The translations under genes and the position numbers were made by a program. From NCBI RefSeq assembly GCF_006386545.1, contig NZ_SWAR01000009.1, positions 99,714-163,713 on the forward strand: DNA of 64,000 nt, given 5' to 3'. Within the stretch, counting starts at the first letter, position 1. Every line of letters begins with the position of its first letter. The notes under the pieces were generated by a model. It saw nothing but the letters and a program-made list of their open reading frames with translations. It had not been told where the DNA came from and made no database searches. This document shows positions 1 to 7,486 of this stretch, in pieces. This stretch comes from Methylibium rhizosphaerae (lineage in GTDB: Bacteria > Pseudomonadota > Gammaproteobacteria > Burkholderiales > Burkholderiaceae_C).

Positions 1-1318
1 GCATGATCCTGGCGAGGATCGCCTTGCATGCCTCGATGTCGAACGGCGCACGGGTCGCGGCAGGCGGCGCGGCGACATTGGGGGCGTCCGACGCGGCATC
101 CGCATAGGACTCGCCATGGCCGTCGTCGTCATCGTCGCTGTAGTCGTCGCCGTACGCCGAGGCATGCGCCTGGGCCTGGCCGGGCGGCGGCTCGATCTCG
201 ACCTCGTCATCTTCGTACTGCCTGGCCTGCGCCGCATGGGCACCGTCGGCATCCTCGTCGGGCAGCATCTCCGGCACCGGCTGGCGCGACGGCGCATCGA
301 ACGCATGCACTTCATCGTCGTAACCGCCGGCGCAGGACTGGGCGGTCTCGTGTTCGGCGCCATAGCCGGGTTCGTCATCCTCGGCCTGCGTCTCGTAGGC
401 GCGCACGCCGGCCTGGGCGGGGGCGCCGTAGCCATCGTCGTAGTCGGCATCGGCCGCGCCGAGCCCGGTATCCACGTCGGCCGCGTCGCCGTTGCCTTCG
501 TCGAACGCGGCCGCCGCTTCGGCATCCTCGAACATCGGCGTGCGCCAACCTGCCTCGGCAGCGAGCGAGGCGCTCGCTCCATGGCGGTCATCGTCGGCGT
601 CATCTTCGGCATCGAGCGCCGCGGCTTGTTCGAGCCCTTCGTCGCCGTAGGGCTCCCCATAGCCCTCATCACCGTCGGCATCGCTCGCCGCCGCCTCGCC
701 GACCTCGTGGTCGGCATCGGCATGGCCATCGTCGGCGGCCAGCCCGATCGATTCGGGCAGTTCGGCTGAGACGTCCTCGCCGTCCTCGTCGGCGGCAAAG
801 GCGAGGACGGCACTGCGGCCGACGGGCAACAGCCGATTGACGGGCGTGCCGAACATCAGGCTCAGGCTGGCGGACAGTTCGTCCGCGATATTGACCGACG
901 GCGCGGCAGTGGCGAGCGCTTCGGGCGCATGGGCATAGGTGGCGCGCGTGCCGTCGCTGTCTTCGTAGGCGATGACGGTGTAGTACAGCCGTTGCGCCGG
1001 CAGCATTGCGTGCAGCACGCTGCGCGGCACGAGATAGAAGCAAGGCGGGCCGTCGTTCTGCTGGAGGCCCTCTCGCTGGCTGTCATAGAAGTTCGACGCG
1101 TTGCGTGCGCCGGCCTGCTCGGGCGCGAACAGCGCACGGTCGCGCGCGATCAGCACGCGATAGCTGGGCCGCCCGCCCGTGTCGATACTGAAGCTGAGGT
1201 CGCTGTAGCGCTTGTCCACGAGATCGCGGATAGGCGTGATGCGCGGCACGCCGGCCGCCAGCGGCTGCTGCGCGCGCGAGGCAGGGGCCGCGGCAGCGGG
1301 ATCGATCGTCATCAGCAT
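1..1318 (-). CDS. Large acidic protein of unknown function, C-terminus beyond the window
   Basis: The minus strand is open for about 439 codons from an ATG at 1318 to the left edge, preceded by a good ribosome site (GAGAGGA, 7 nt upstream). I do not recognise the family. Residues 1-170 look folded (for example LFAPEQAG and FYLVPRSVLHAMLP). From about residue 175 to 425 the chain is rich in Asp, Glu, Ala, Gly and Tyr, with runs such as YGDDYSDDDDDGHG, and is probably disordered. A more ordered stretch (FDIEACKAILARIM) begins at the edge, so a C-terminal domain is cut off. No signal peptide is visible. An ATG at 1312 is a second possible start. Codon use (GC at third positions) supports coding on this strand; the Arg-rich plus-strand frames are shadows. 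Confidence 0.75.
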   Translation of the reverse strand, partial: MLMTIDPAAAAPASRAQQPLAAGVPRITPIRDLVDKRYSDLSFSIDTGGRPSYRVLIARDRALFAPEQAGARNASNFYDSQREGLQQNDGPPCFYLVPRSVLHAMLPAQRLYYTVIAYEDSDGTRATYAHAPEALATAAPSVNIADELSASLSLMFGTPVNRLLPVGRSAVLAFAADEDGEDVSAELPESIGLAADDGHADADHEVGEAAASDADGDEGYGEPYGDEGLEQAAALDAEDDADDDRHGASASLAAEAGWRTPMFEDAEAAAAFDEGNGDAADVDTGLGAADADYDDGYGAPAQAGVRAYETQAEDDEPGYGAEHETAQSCAGGYDDEVHAFDAPSRQPVPEMLPDEDADGAHAAQARQYEDDEVEIEPPPGQAQAHASAYGDDYSDDDDDGHGESYADAASDAPNVAAPPAATRAPFDIEACKAILARIM

Positions 1319-1457
1319 GTCGATTCCTCTCGAAGAGCCGGGCACACGCCGAGGGTGCGCACCGGACCCGGCCTTCGATGCAACCCGGATGCCACAACGC
1401 AAGCATTTGATTCGCAAAGGATTTCACGAACGGCCGGAGCAGGGGTTTACGGTCGGG

Positions 1458-1522
1458 TGTTTACAGGCCAGCGCGCCGCGGAGCAGAAGCGCTGCAACAG
1501 CGGTGTTGCAGCGGTGTAAACA
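1458..1522. repeat. Nested inverted repeats, possible operator
   Basis: An inner perfect hairpin has 10-bp arms CGCTGCAACA / TGTTGCAGCG at 1490-1499 and 1504-1513 around a 4-nt loop. It is enclosed by an outer 8-bp pair, TGTTTACA at 1458-1465 and TGTAAACA at 1515-1522. No T-run follows on either strand, so a regulatory site for the divergent minus-strand gene is more likely than a terminator. Confidence 0.45.
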
Positions 1523-1617
1523 AGGACCGCCCTGGTCGCAGGTGCGGGCGAGACAACCACGCTCTTCGAGAAGAGAGGTCGCTCGGGATCTCGGTGACGC
1601 CGCCGCTTTTCGGGCAC

Positions 1618-1648
1618 TTGCTAAACCCCCGGCAGACCCGGCTATAAT
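1618..1648 (+). promoter_or_regulatory. Promoter of tRNA-Met
   Basis: TTGCTA at 1618-1623 and a consensus TATAAT at 1643-1648, 19 bp apart, end 11 bp before the tRNA. Spacing is slightly long but the -10 box is perfect. Confidence 0.6.
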
Positions 1649-1659
1649 CGCGGGCTCTT

Positions 1660-1736
<77 letters not shown>

Positions 1737-1746
1737 AAGTCTACGA

Positions 1747-1781
1747 AAGCCTCGCAGGTCAAGCACTTGCGAGGCTTTTTT
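1747..1781 (+). terminator. Rho-independent terminator after tRNA-Met, supplied by the island
   Basis: Stem AAGCCTCGCA (1747-1756) / TGCGAGGCTT (1768-1777) with an 11-nt loop, followed by a T-run to 1781. It lies inside the island and replaces the probable native tRNA terminator now found at 41658-41701. Confidence 0.85.
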
Positions 1782-1789
1782 CTTGGCCG

Positions 1790-1815
1790 GGGTATCCACT
1801 TTGGGTATCCACCTT
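1790..1815 (+). repeat. Tandem 13-bp repeat overlapping the integrase start
   Basis: GGGTATCCACTTT at 1790-1802 is followed directly by GGGTATCCACCTT at 1803-1815 (one mismatch). The repeat runs into the integrase initiation codon. It may be a recombinase or regulator binding site. Confidence 0.45.
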
Positions 1816-3544
1816 GTCCGCCAAGCCATCACGACTGACGAAGAACCGCCACGGCACCTACTGCCTGCGCTGGATCGTCCCAGTCGGCCTGCGTTCTGAC
1901 GGCTCCCCGCGAGAGATCCGCTTCTCGCTGCGCACGACCGACCCGGCCCGTGCCCGTATTCTGGCGCTCGAGTTCAACCTAGCGCTCGAGCGAGTACGTG
2001 CCATGACCCGAGATAAGCATCCCCACGCCGGGGTGACCCCACTCACCGTCACCATCGGCCAGACGCAGTGGGACATCCGCGACGACAACGACCGTCGCCT
2101 CTTCGACCAGCTCATGCATGACAACCCGGACATCCGGCAGGCCCTCCTGCAGTCGGTCCGCTCGGGCGTCGCACCCGCCGAGGCGATGGCGGCCTTGGTC
2201 CAGCAGGTCAAGGCCGCAACGGTGTCGGCAGCATCCGTAGCCAATCCCATGCTGTTGAAGACGGCGATCGAAGTGTTCGAGCAGTCCCGCGGCACCCTCG
2301 ACAGCAACCGACGCAGTACCGCGGGGGAGAAACGCCGGACCATGGACCTGCTGCAGGCGCATCTCATCGCCCACGGCCGACCGGCCGATTCCACCCATGT
2401 GCACGAAGTCCGCCGCGACGAACTGCTCGACTTCGTCAATGCGTATGCCCAGCGGCCCGCAAAAGCCGGGATCGACGCCGAACCTTCGGAGCCGAATTCC
2501 AGCGGCAGCGAAACAAGCGCCGGCGGCACGGGCGGAACGTTGTCGCCCCGGACGGTTCTCAAGGCGATCAGCCACCTCGAGAACTTCTTCACCTTCGCTC
2601 TGGGTAAGAACATGGTGGCGTCCAGCCCTCTGGACAACGCGTTCTATGAATCGCTGGAAGGCCTGCGCAGGAAGGCCGCCGGCGCCAAGCGGAACAACAG
2701 CTACGACGGTTTCCCCGACAGCGACCTCCGAGCCATCTTTGAACCGGTGCGCTACCTCGCCAACCTTCGCGCAGCGGACGACTTCTGGACCCCGTTGATG
2801 GGCGCCTACCTGGGCATGCGGCTGGCGGAAATCGTGACCCGGAAGGTCAGCGACATCTACCTCGACCAGGAGCAGGGCGTCTACGTCGTCGCCGTCAGGC
2901 AGGGCAAGAACGCCAACTCGGTGCGCCATGTGCCGATTCCTGAGCCCCTCATCCGGCTTGGACTGCTCGACTACGTGGAGCACGTGAGGGCCCTGGGAGC
3001 CACCGCGCTGTTTCCCCACCGGGAACTGAACGAGACGCGCAAGGACGACCCCTCCAAGCATGTCAGTCGCGTCTTTGGTCTGCACCTCGACGACGTCGGC
3101 ATCACGGCGCCGGAGAAGGTGTTCCACAGCTTCCGACACACCGTCATCACCCGCCTTCACGTGCACGGCACGCCCGTCGGCGACGCGGAGCTCATCGTCG
3201 GCCACGCCGCGCAGGACGTCCACATGCGGCTGAGCAGCGCCTCGGGGCAGTTCGGCGGTAAGTCGTCCACGCACCTGAAGACCTACGTGAACGCCGGCGC
3301 CTACGGTCAGGAATCGCTGTATGGACGTCTCAAGGCACACCTGGAAAACAGCCTGCACTATCCGCTCGACTTCGGCGGCCTGCGCGAAGCCGCCCGGATC
3401 GTTCAAGAGCTGACTGTCAAAAAGCCGGACGGAAGCTTCTCTTCCGGCTGGCACACGAACAACCGGGCCCTTGCCCAAGCCATGCTCGACCGCGTCTGCG
3501 CGACTGCGAGCCAGCCCAACGGCGCGGTGGCCGGCAAAGCCTGA
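1814..3544 (+). CDS. Tyrosine recombinase / island integrase
   Basis: A 576-residue phage-type integrase that should catalyse recombination between the tRNA-Met 3' end and the circular island. Catalytic residues are in order: Arg in GMRLAEIVTRK (about residue 335), HSFRH (about 438-442), the GH of IVGHAA, and the nucleophilic Tyr in LKTYVNA (about 490). The N-terminal 300 residues carry the arm-binding and SAM-like core-binding regions. The start is TTG at 1814; the next residues (SRLTKNRHGTYCLRW) match the usual beginning of this family, and no ATG lies nearby. A Ser/Gly-rich insert at about 215-240 lies just before the core-binding helices. Position 78 bp from attL supports its role. The long antisense frame is a shadow. 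Confidence 0.92.
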   Translation: MSAKPSRLTKNRHGTYCLRWIVPVGLRSDGSPREIRFSLRTTDPARARILALEFNLALERVRAMTRDKHPHAGVTPLTVTIGQTQWDIRDDNDRRLFDQLMHDNPDIRQALLQSVRSGVAPAEAMAALVQQVKAATVSAASVANPMLLKTAIEVFEQSRGTLDSNRRSTAGEKRRTMDLLQAHLIAHGRPADSTHVHEVRRDELLDFVNAYAQRPAKAGIDAEPSEPNSSGSETSAGGTGGTLSPRTVLKAISHLENFFTFALGKNMVASSPLDNAFYESLEGLRRKAAGAKRNNSYDGFPDSDLRAIFEPVRYLANLRAADDFWTPLMGAYLGMRLAEIVTRKVSDIYLDQEQGVYVVAVRQGKNANSVRHVPIPEPLIRLGLLDYVEHVRALGATALFPHRELNETRKDDPSKHVSRVFGLHLDDVGITAPEKVFHSFRHTVITRLHVHGTPVGDAELIVGHAAQDVHMRLSSASGQFGGKSSTHLKTYVNAGAYGQESLYGRLKAHLENSLHYPLDFGGLREAARIVQELTVKKPDGSFSSGWHTNNRALAQAMLDRVCATASQPNGAVAGKA

Positions 3545-3625
3545 GCCGCGTTTCAGCGCTACCGGGACGCCCGCATTTCAAGCCCTCGAGCACCTTGCAT
3601 TAACGACCAGATGAGGAAGATTGAA

Positions 3626-4588
3626 ATGCGGCCTGCCATCCCAACACAAACGCCGGATACCCAGAGCTTCTACCAACGCGTGATCGGTCGGCTCGAGCGG
3701 CACGCCGCGGAGATGGTCGTCGCAGGCGAGATGGTCTACAACGAGGACCGGAACCTGCGGATTGCAATCGCGTTCACTGACCTCGAGCCCAAGGTCACGG
3801 TAGCAACAGCGCGGCTGTATCGAGCGGCCGTGCGTCATGCGATGGCAACGAGCCCCGGCGATTTCGACCACGACGTCGATCAAATTCTCGACCCCGAACA
3901 CAACGAGACCTGGTTCGATCGGCAGGAACAAGTACGTCAGGAACGCGCCGCGAATCTCACTGAACTTCGCGGTGCCCAGCAGAAGGCGCGCTGGATTCCG
4001 ATGACAGACTGGGCCAAGCTCAACGCCGCACTGCGCGCGTCCGGCAGTGTCTGGGCAGAACCGGCATGCAGCTGGATTGGGGCGACCCTGGTTACCGGCC
4101 TGAGGCCATGCGAATGGCGCGGGGCCCAGCTAGTCGACAAGGCTCTCGTCGTCTGCAACGCCAAGCAGACCAACGGTCGTGCGCACTCAGAGACCCGGAC
4201 GATCGGCTTGGCGAGGTGCCCGCGGGAGGACATTGATCTCGTCTCCGGGTTCCTGAGCCGGGTGAAGTTGGCCGGCGATGAGTACGAAGCGATGTACGAC
4301 GGTGTTCGCGAACTCATTCGCATCGTCGCCCGGCGAACCTTTCCGGGACGCACTACGTTCCCCTCTCTTTACACGGCCCGCCATTGCTTCGCCGCCCGAG
4401 CCAAGTCGACCTACACCAAGGCCGGAGTGGCGGCGCTGATGGGTCACGCGAGCACCGACACGGCCGGTCGGCACTACGCCCAGGCTCGCCACGCTCGAGG
4501 TGGCCGACCGCTCGACGTCGAACCATCCAACGCCGACATCACGGCCGTGCGCCAGGCGAAAGCGGCCAGGGCGTTGCTTGAAACGTGA
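3626..4588 (+). CDS. Tyrosine-recombinase-like protein with altered active site
   Basis: About 320 residues, related to phage integrases in the C-terminal half: TGLRPCEW supplies the first catalytic Arg, TARHCFAARAK corresponds to the HxLRH box, and LMGHAS ... GRHYA supplies the second His and the Tyr. In the HxLRH box the first residue is Tyr rather than His, so activity may be altered. The N-terminal part is mostly helical. ATG 3626 is preferred because GAGGAAG lies just upstream; ATG 3611 is possible. It sits directly before parA with a TGA/ATG spacing of about 11 nt and probably belongs to the same operon. It could be an accessory recombinase or a DNA-binding protein for maintenance of the excised element. 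Confidence 0.7.
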   Translation: MRPAIPTQTPDTQSFYQRVIGRLERHAAEMVVAGEMVYNEDRNLRIAIAFTDLEPKVTVATARLYRAAVRHAMATSPGDFDHDVDQILDPEHNETWFDRQEQVRQERAANLTELRGAQQKARWIPMTDWAKLNAALRASGSVWAEPACSWIGATLVTGLRPCEWRGAQLVDKALVVCNAKQTNGRAHSETRTIGLARCPREDIDLVSGFLSRVKLAGDEYEAMYDGVRELIRIVARRTFPGRTTFPSLYTARHCFAARAKSTYTKAGVAALMGHASTDTAGRHYAQARHARGGRPLDVEPSNADITAVRQAKAARALLET

Positions 4589-4599
4589 GAGGACGTCCG

Positions 4600-5361
4600 A
4601 TGACACACGTGCTACTCGACCGGGCGGCGGCAACGCCACACGACACCAACAACAGTGATGACGTGGCAGCAAGCCGCCATGACATCAACTCGACCAGCCA
4701 CGCCGTTGATCGCATGCTGACGATCGCCGTCTTCTCGCAAAAAGGGGGCGCTGGTAAGTCGACCCTAGCGGTGCATCTCGCCGTTGCCGCCAGCGTGTCG
4801 ATGAAGGTGGTCCTCATCGATGCCGATCCGCAAGCCACCGTCGCTACGTGGGCCGCTGATCGCGCCAAGCATTCGCCGTTCGTCGCCCGCGCCGAATCGT
4901 CCACCATCGAGCAATTGCTGGCGAGTGCGCGTGACGAAGGGTATGACCTGGCGATCATCGACTGCCCTCCCCACGCCGCGCCCGGAACTGCCGCGCTGCT
5001 GCGCAGCGCGGATCACGTGGTCATCCCCGCGCAGCCAACGATGCCGGACCTCACGGCCACCGCCCGTTCTGTCGCTCTGGCACGCGCGGCCGGCAAGCAA
5101 TTCTCATTCGTGGTGAATCGAGCGCCAAGCCGGGCGCCGGAGGTATCGCAGGCGATCGAAGCGTTGCGCACAGGTGCGCCTGTGGCGCCGGTGGTGATCG
5201 GCGATCGGCGCGCGTTCTCGCGGGCGCTGACCGATGGACTCGCGGTCACCGAGTTTGCGTCCAGCACGTCGAAAGCAGCGACCGAGATCAATGGTTACTG
5301 GCAGTGGCTGTACGCGCAGATCAGGAGAGAGCAATGGCAAAGGCAACAAGCAGTAGCTTGA
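4600..5361 (+). CDS. parA: ParA-family partition ATPase
   Basis: A deviant Walker A motif, QKGGAGKST (about residues 47-55), and the switch sequence DADPQATVATWAAD identify a MinD/ParA ATPase; IIDCPPH is the Walker B segment. It should use ATP-dependent DNA binding to position or stabilise the circular form of the island together with the downstream ParB. The first 38 residues before MLTIAVFSQKGG are low-complexity and not typical. ATG 4714 would give the classic short ParA start, while ATG 4600 follows the upstream stop closely. The 3' end overlaps the next gene by 28 bp, showing translational coupling. Confidence 0.85.
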   Translation: MTHVLLDRAAATPHDTNNSDDVAASRHDINSTSHAVDRMLTIAVFSQKGGAGKSTLAVHLAVAASVSMKVVLIDADPQATVATWAADRAKHSPFVARAESSTIEQLLASARDEGYDLAIIDCPPHAAPGTAALLRSADHVVIPAQPTMPDLTATARSVALARAAGKQFSFVVNRAPSRAPEVSQAIEALRTGAPVAPVVIGDRRAFSRALTDGLAVTEFASSTSKAATEINGYWQWLYAQIRREQWQRQQAVA

Positions 5362-5594
5362 GCAAATTCGCGGTCAACAAGCCGACCGATTCGACGACAT
5401 CCAACGACAACGCCCTCGTTCAAACCCGCGGCAAGAACAAGCGGGTAGGCATCGCCGTACGGCTCAGTCACGACGACTGGCACAGGGCCACTGAGTTCGC
5501 GATGCGTGAGCAAACCTCGCTGCAACGCCTGCTTGTTGCCGGCATCAGCGAGTTGCTGAAGCAACGCGGCCTACCGCCGCTGACTGGGGATTGA
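5334..5594 (+). CDS. Small ribbon-helix-helix-like protein beside ParA
   Basis: 86 residues. The C-terminal half (KRVGIAVRLSHDDWHRATEFAM, then SLQRLLVAGISELL) fits a strand-helix-helix DNA-binding fold like ParG/CopG proteins, with a flexible N-terminus. ATG 5334 has a strong ribosome site (AGGAGAG). In many parA loci such a protein is the centromere-binding adaptor or autorepressor. Here a full ParB also follows, so its job is more likely regulation of the operon. Confidence 0.6.
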   Translation: MAKATSSSLSKFAVNKPTDSTTSNDNALVQTRGKNKRVGIAVRLSHDDWHRATEFAMREQTSLQRLLVAGISELLKQRGLPPLTGD

Positions 5595-5654
5595 TTGCAC
5601 GGTGACACGTCGCCGCGTCGCCATGTCATCAACAAGCAACGGTTGACGCGGAGT

Positions 5655-5674
5655 GCAGGCAGCGCGCTGCCTGC
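5655..5674. promoter_or_regulatory. Perfect 20-bp palindrome, candidate parS or operator
   Basis: The left arm GCAGGCAGCG is followed directly by its reverse complement, in the gap between the ribbon-helix-helix gene and parB. A looser inverted repeat TGACA ... TGTCA lies just before it (about 5607-5630). Location inside the partition locus suggests a binding site for ParB or the small protein. No T-run follows, so a terminator is less likely. Confidence 0.5.
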
Positions 5675-5750
5675 GATTGGCGCGTTCTGATCGACAAATT
5701 TGCGGTGACTCGCCAGACTTTCCCTCCATCGCAACCGTCCCGCGACCTCA

Positions 5751-6797
5751 ATGATCGATTCGAATCAGTGCCCCGCCGCCGCCATCGTGGGCAGTACGTC
5801 TAACGCCGGCTCCAGTCGCCCACGAGGCAGTCGACTGGAGCAAGGCCTCCGGGCCAAGGCTCGAGCGGCGATCAAGAGAGGCGACGACGTCGTTCATATC
5901 TACACGTCGATCCGCACGACCAAGTCCAAGCCTGCATGCGAGTCAGGCGAGGAACGCGCTGGATCGATCCTCCTCGACCCTGAGCTGGTCGGCCTTTCGC
6001 GCTGGGCCAACCGGCACGAACACAGTTATCTCAGCAGCGCCTTCCTCGAACTCAAGCAGAGCATCCAGCATGACGGTGGAAACCAAGTCCCCATCCTCGT
6101 ACGTCCACAGCCAAACGCCGATTCGTCTTCGCCTCCCTACGAGCTCGTCTACGGTCACCGTCGCCTCCGTGCCTGCCGTGAGCTGGGGCTGCTTGTCCGG
6201 GCCATCGTCGAGGAGTTCCCCGAGAGCCGGCGGCTGGTAGAGCGCATGCATGCTGAGAATCGCGACCGGGAGAGTCTCTCGGCGTTCGAGACGGGCGCTT
6301 TCTATAAGCGCCTCCTCAGCGAGCGCATGTACGCCAGCCAGCGAAAACTGGCCGAGGCGCTGGGGGTGGACCAGGGGGACGTCAGCCGCAAGGTTTGGCT
6401 GGCATCGCTGCCGGCCGACTTCTTTCGACTCGTGGGGTCGCCTATCGAGATCACCTGCGACGACGTCAAACGTTTGCAGCCTGCCTGGAACCGTGATCCG
6501 GAAGGAATGCGGCGCCACATCAAATCACTGCTGGATGAGGGCATGGATCAGACCGCCAAGCAGATGGTCTCGAAGTTGGTCGCCGGCCCAGCCAGAAAGG
6601 GTGATGGAGCCTCCATCACTCGGGACCAACAACTCGTGGAGATTCGCGGCTCTCATTCCACCGGCATGACGATTAAGGTGAACGCCCCACTGAGCGAGAA
6701 CGACCGGGAGCAGTTGCAGCAGCAGATCGAAGCCTTTCTCTCGGCGCGAGGATTCTGTGAAGCGCCTGCCACCAGCCATGCGGAGCGGGTTCTGTGA
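5751..6797 (+). CDS. parB: ParB-family partition protein
   Basis: 348 residues. The N-terminal ParB/Srx CTPase domain contains YELVYGHRRLRACREL (about 130-145, the ParB box) and ENRDRESLSAFETG (about 169-182). A helix-turn-helix follows (QRKLAEALGVDQGDVSRKV, about 197-215). It should load on a centromere site and work with ParA to keep the excised element from being lost. ParB is separated from the small gene by a 156-bp gap with a perfect palindrome. The stop overlaps the next ATG. Confidence 0.85.
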   Translation: MIDSNQCPAAAIVGSTSNAGSSRPRGSRLEQGLRAKARAAIKRGDDVVHIYTSIRTTKSKPACESGEERAGSILLDPELVGLSRWANRHEHSYLSSAFLELKQSIQHDGGNQVPILVRPQPNADSSSPPYELVYGHRRLRACRELGLLVRAIVEEFPESRRLVERMHAENRDRESLSAFETGAFYKRLLSERMYASQRKLAEALGVDQGDVSRKVWLASLPADFFRLVGSPIEITCDDVKRLQPAWNRDPEGMRRHIKSLLDEGMDQTAKQMVSKLVAGPARKGDGASITRDQQLVEIRGSHSTGMTIKVNAPLSENDREQLQQQIEAFLSARGFCEAPATSHAERVL

Positions 6798-7486
6798 TGC
6801 TTCAGGATCGGCTTTCGTCGAGCCTTTCGTCGAGCACCGACAGCAACCCATCTGCGGCGTCGCACTGCGACGTCGCTCCATCGCAATCGGGACTGATCAT
6901 CCACCCCACGGAAGTGGAACGGATGGCCCGCCAAAGCGTCCGCGACGCTCGTCGACAAAGCGCTGTGGCGATCCGGCTTGCGATGGCCGCGTCAATCGCG
7001 CATGGGAATTCTTGGTTCTCTGTCTCGGAAGCTGCGCGCGCGCTTGGCAGTGGTCTCGTCGAGCAAGCGACTTCCCTGGCATCGCGCCTCAGCGCTCTTG
7101 GGGTGGCAGAGACTCGCAAGACGTTCGTGCAGCACGGCCAGTACCCCCGCGTCGACGCTCGCCTCACTTTGCGACTGTTTGATGTGCAGCACCCGCTTGG
7201 CCGCATCTCTGTGCGAATCAGACGCGACGTGGAGCTCTATGGCCGAACCCATCCGTTGGCCACGCCGCTGCCCGCACTGCTGAGCGTCGGCATTCATCTG
7301 TATGGTTTCGTGACGTCGATCGAACTGGCTCACTTCCTTGAACCCGAATTCGACCGCAAGCGAAACCCATCGGCAGCGAGGAAGCCACTCCTATGCATGG
7401 AGCAGTTAGGCGTCGTGACCATCGTCCGCGATGGACCGCCGCCCAATCCATTCTTTGTCACGCCCATCGAACGTGCGTTCTGCTAG
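6797..7486 (+). CDS. Hypothetical protein of the partition block
   Basis: About 229 residues; the family is not recognised. The start ATG at 6797 overlaps the parB stop, so it is translationally coupled. The first 30 residues are Ser-rich. Residues 35-95 (WFSVSEAARALGSGLVEQATSL) and 150-190 (IHLYGFVTSIELAHFLEP) each look like a helix-turn-helix or winged-helix segment, so a DNA-binding role such as replication or partition control is plausible but not shown. The 3' end overlaps the helicase gene by 56 bp. Confidence 0.55.
   Translation: MLQDRLSSSLSSSTDSNPSAASHCDVAPSQSGLIIHPTEVERMARQSVRDARRQSAVAIRLAMAASIAHGNSWFSVSEAARALGSGLVEQATSLASRLSALGVAETRKTFVQHGQYPRVDARLTLRLFDVQHPLGRISVRIRRDVELYGRTHPLATPLPALLSVGIHLYGFVTSIELAHFLEPEFDRKRNPSAARKPLLCMEQLGVVTIVRDGPPPNPFFVTPIERAFC

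Larger units (their letters stand above)
1319..1659. other. Intergenic stretch with nested inverted repeats
   Basis: No gene is seen here. It holds the upstream region of the acidic protein gene (minus strand), a nested inverted repeat at 1458-1522 and the tRNA promoter at 1618-1648. Confidence 0.6.

Noticed and set aside
28..840. Arg-rich 270-codon plus-strand frame
   Set aside because: Composition is that of a shadow; the minus strand has a continuous open frame with a ribosome site.
1979..3478. 499-codon minus-strand frame over the integrase
   Set aside because: Antisense of a complete tyrosine recombinase with all catalytic residues; no domain of its own.
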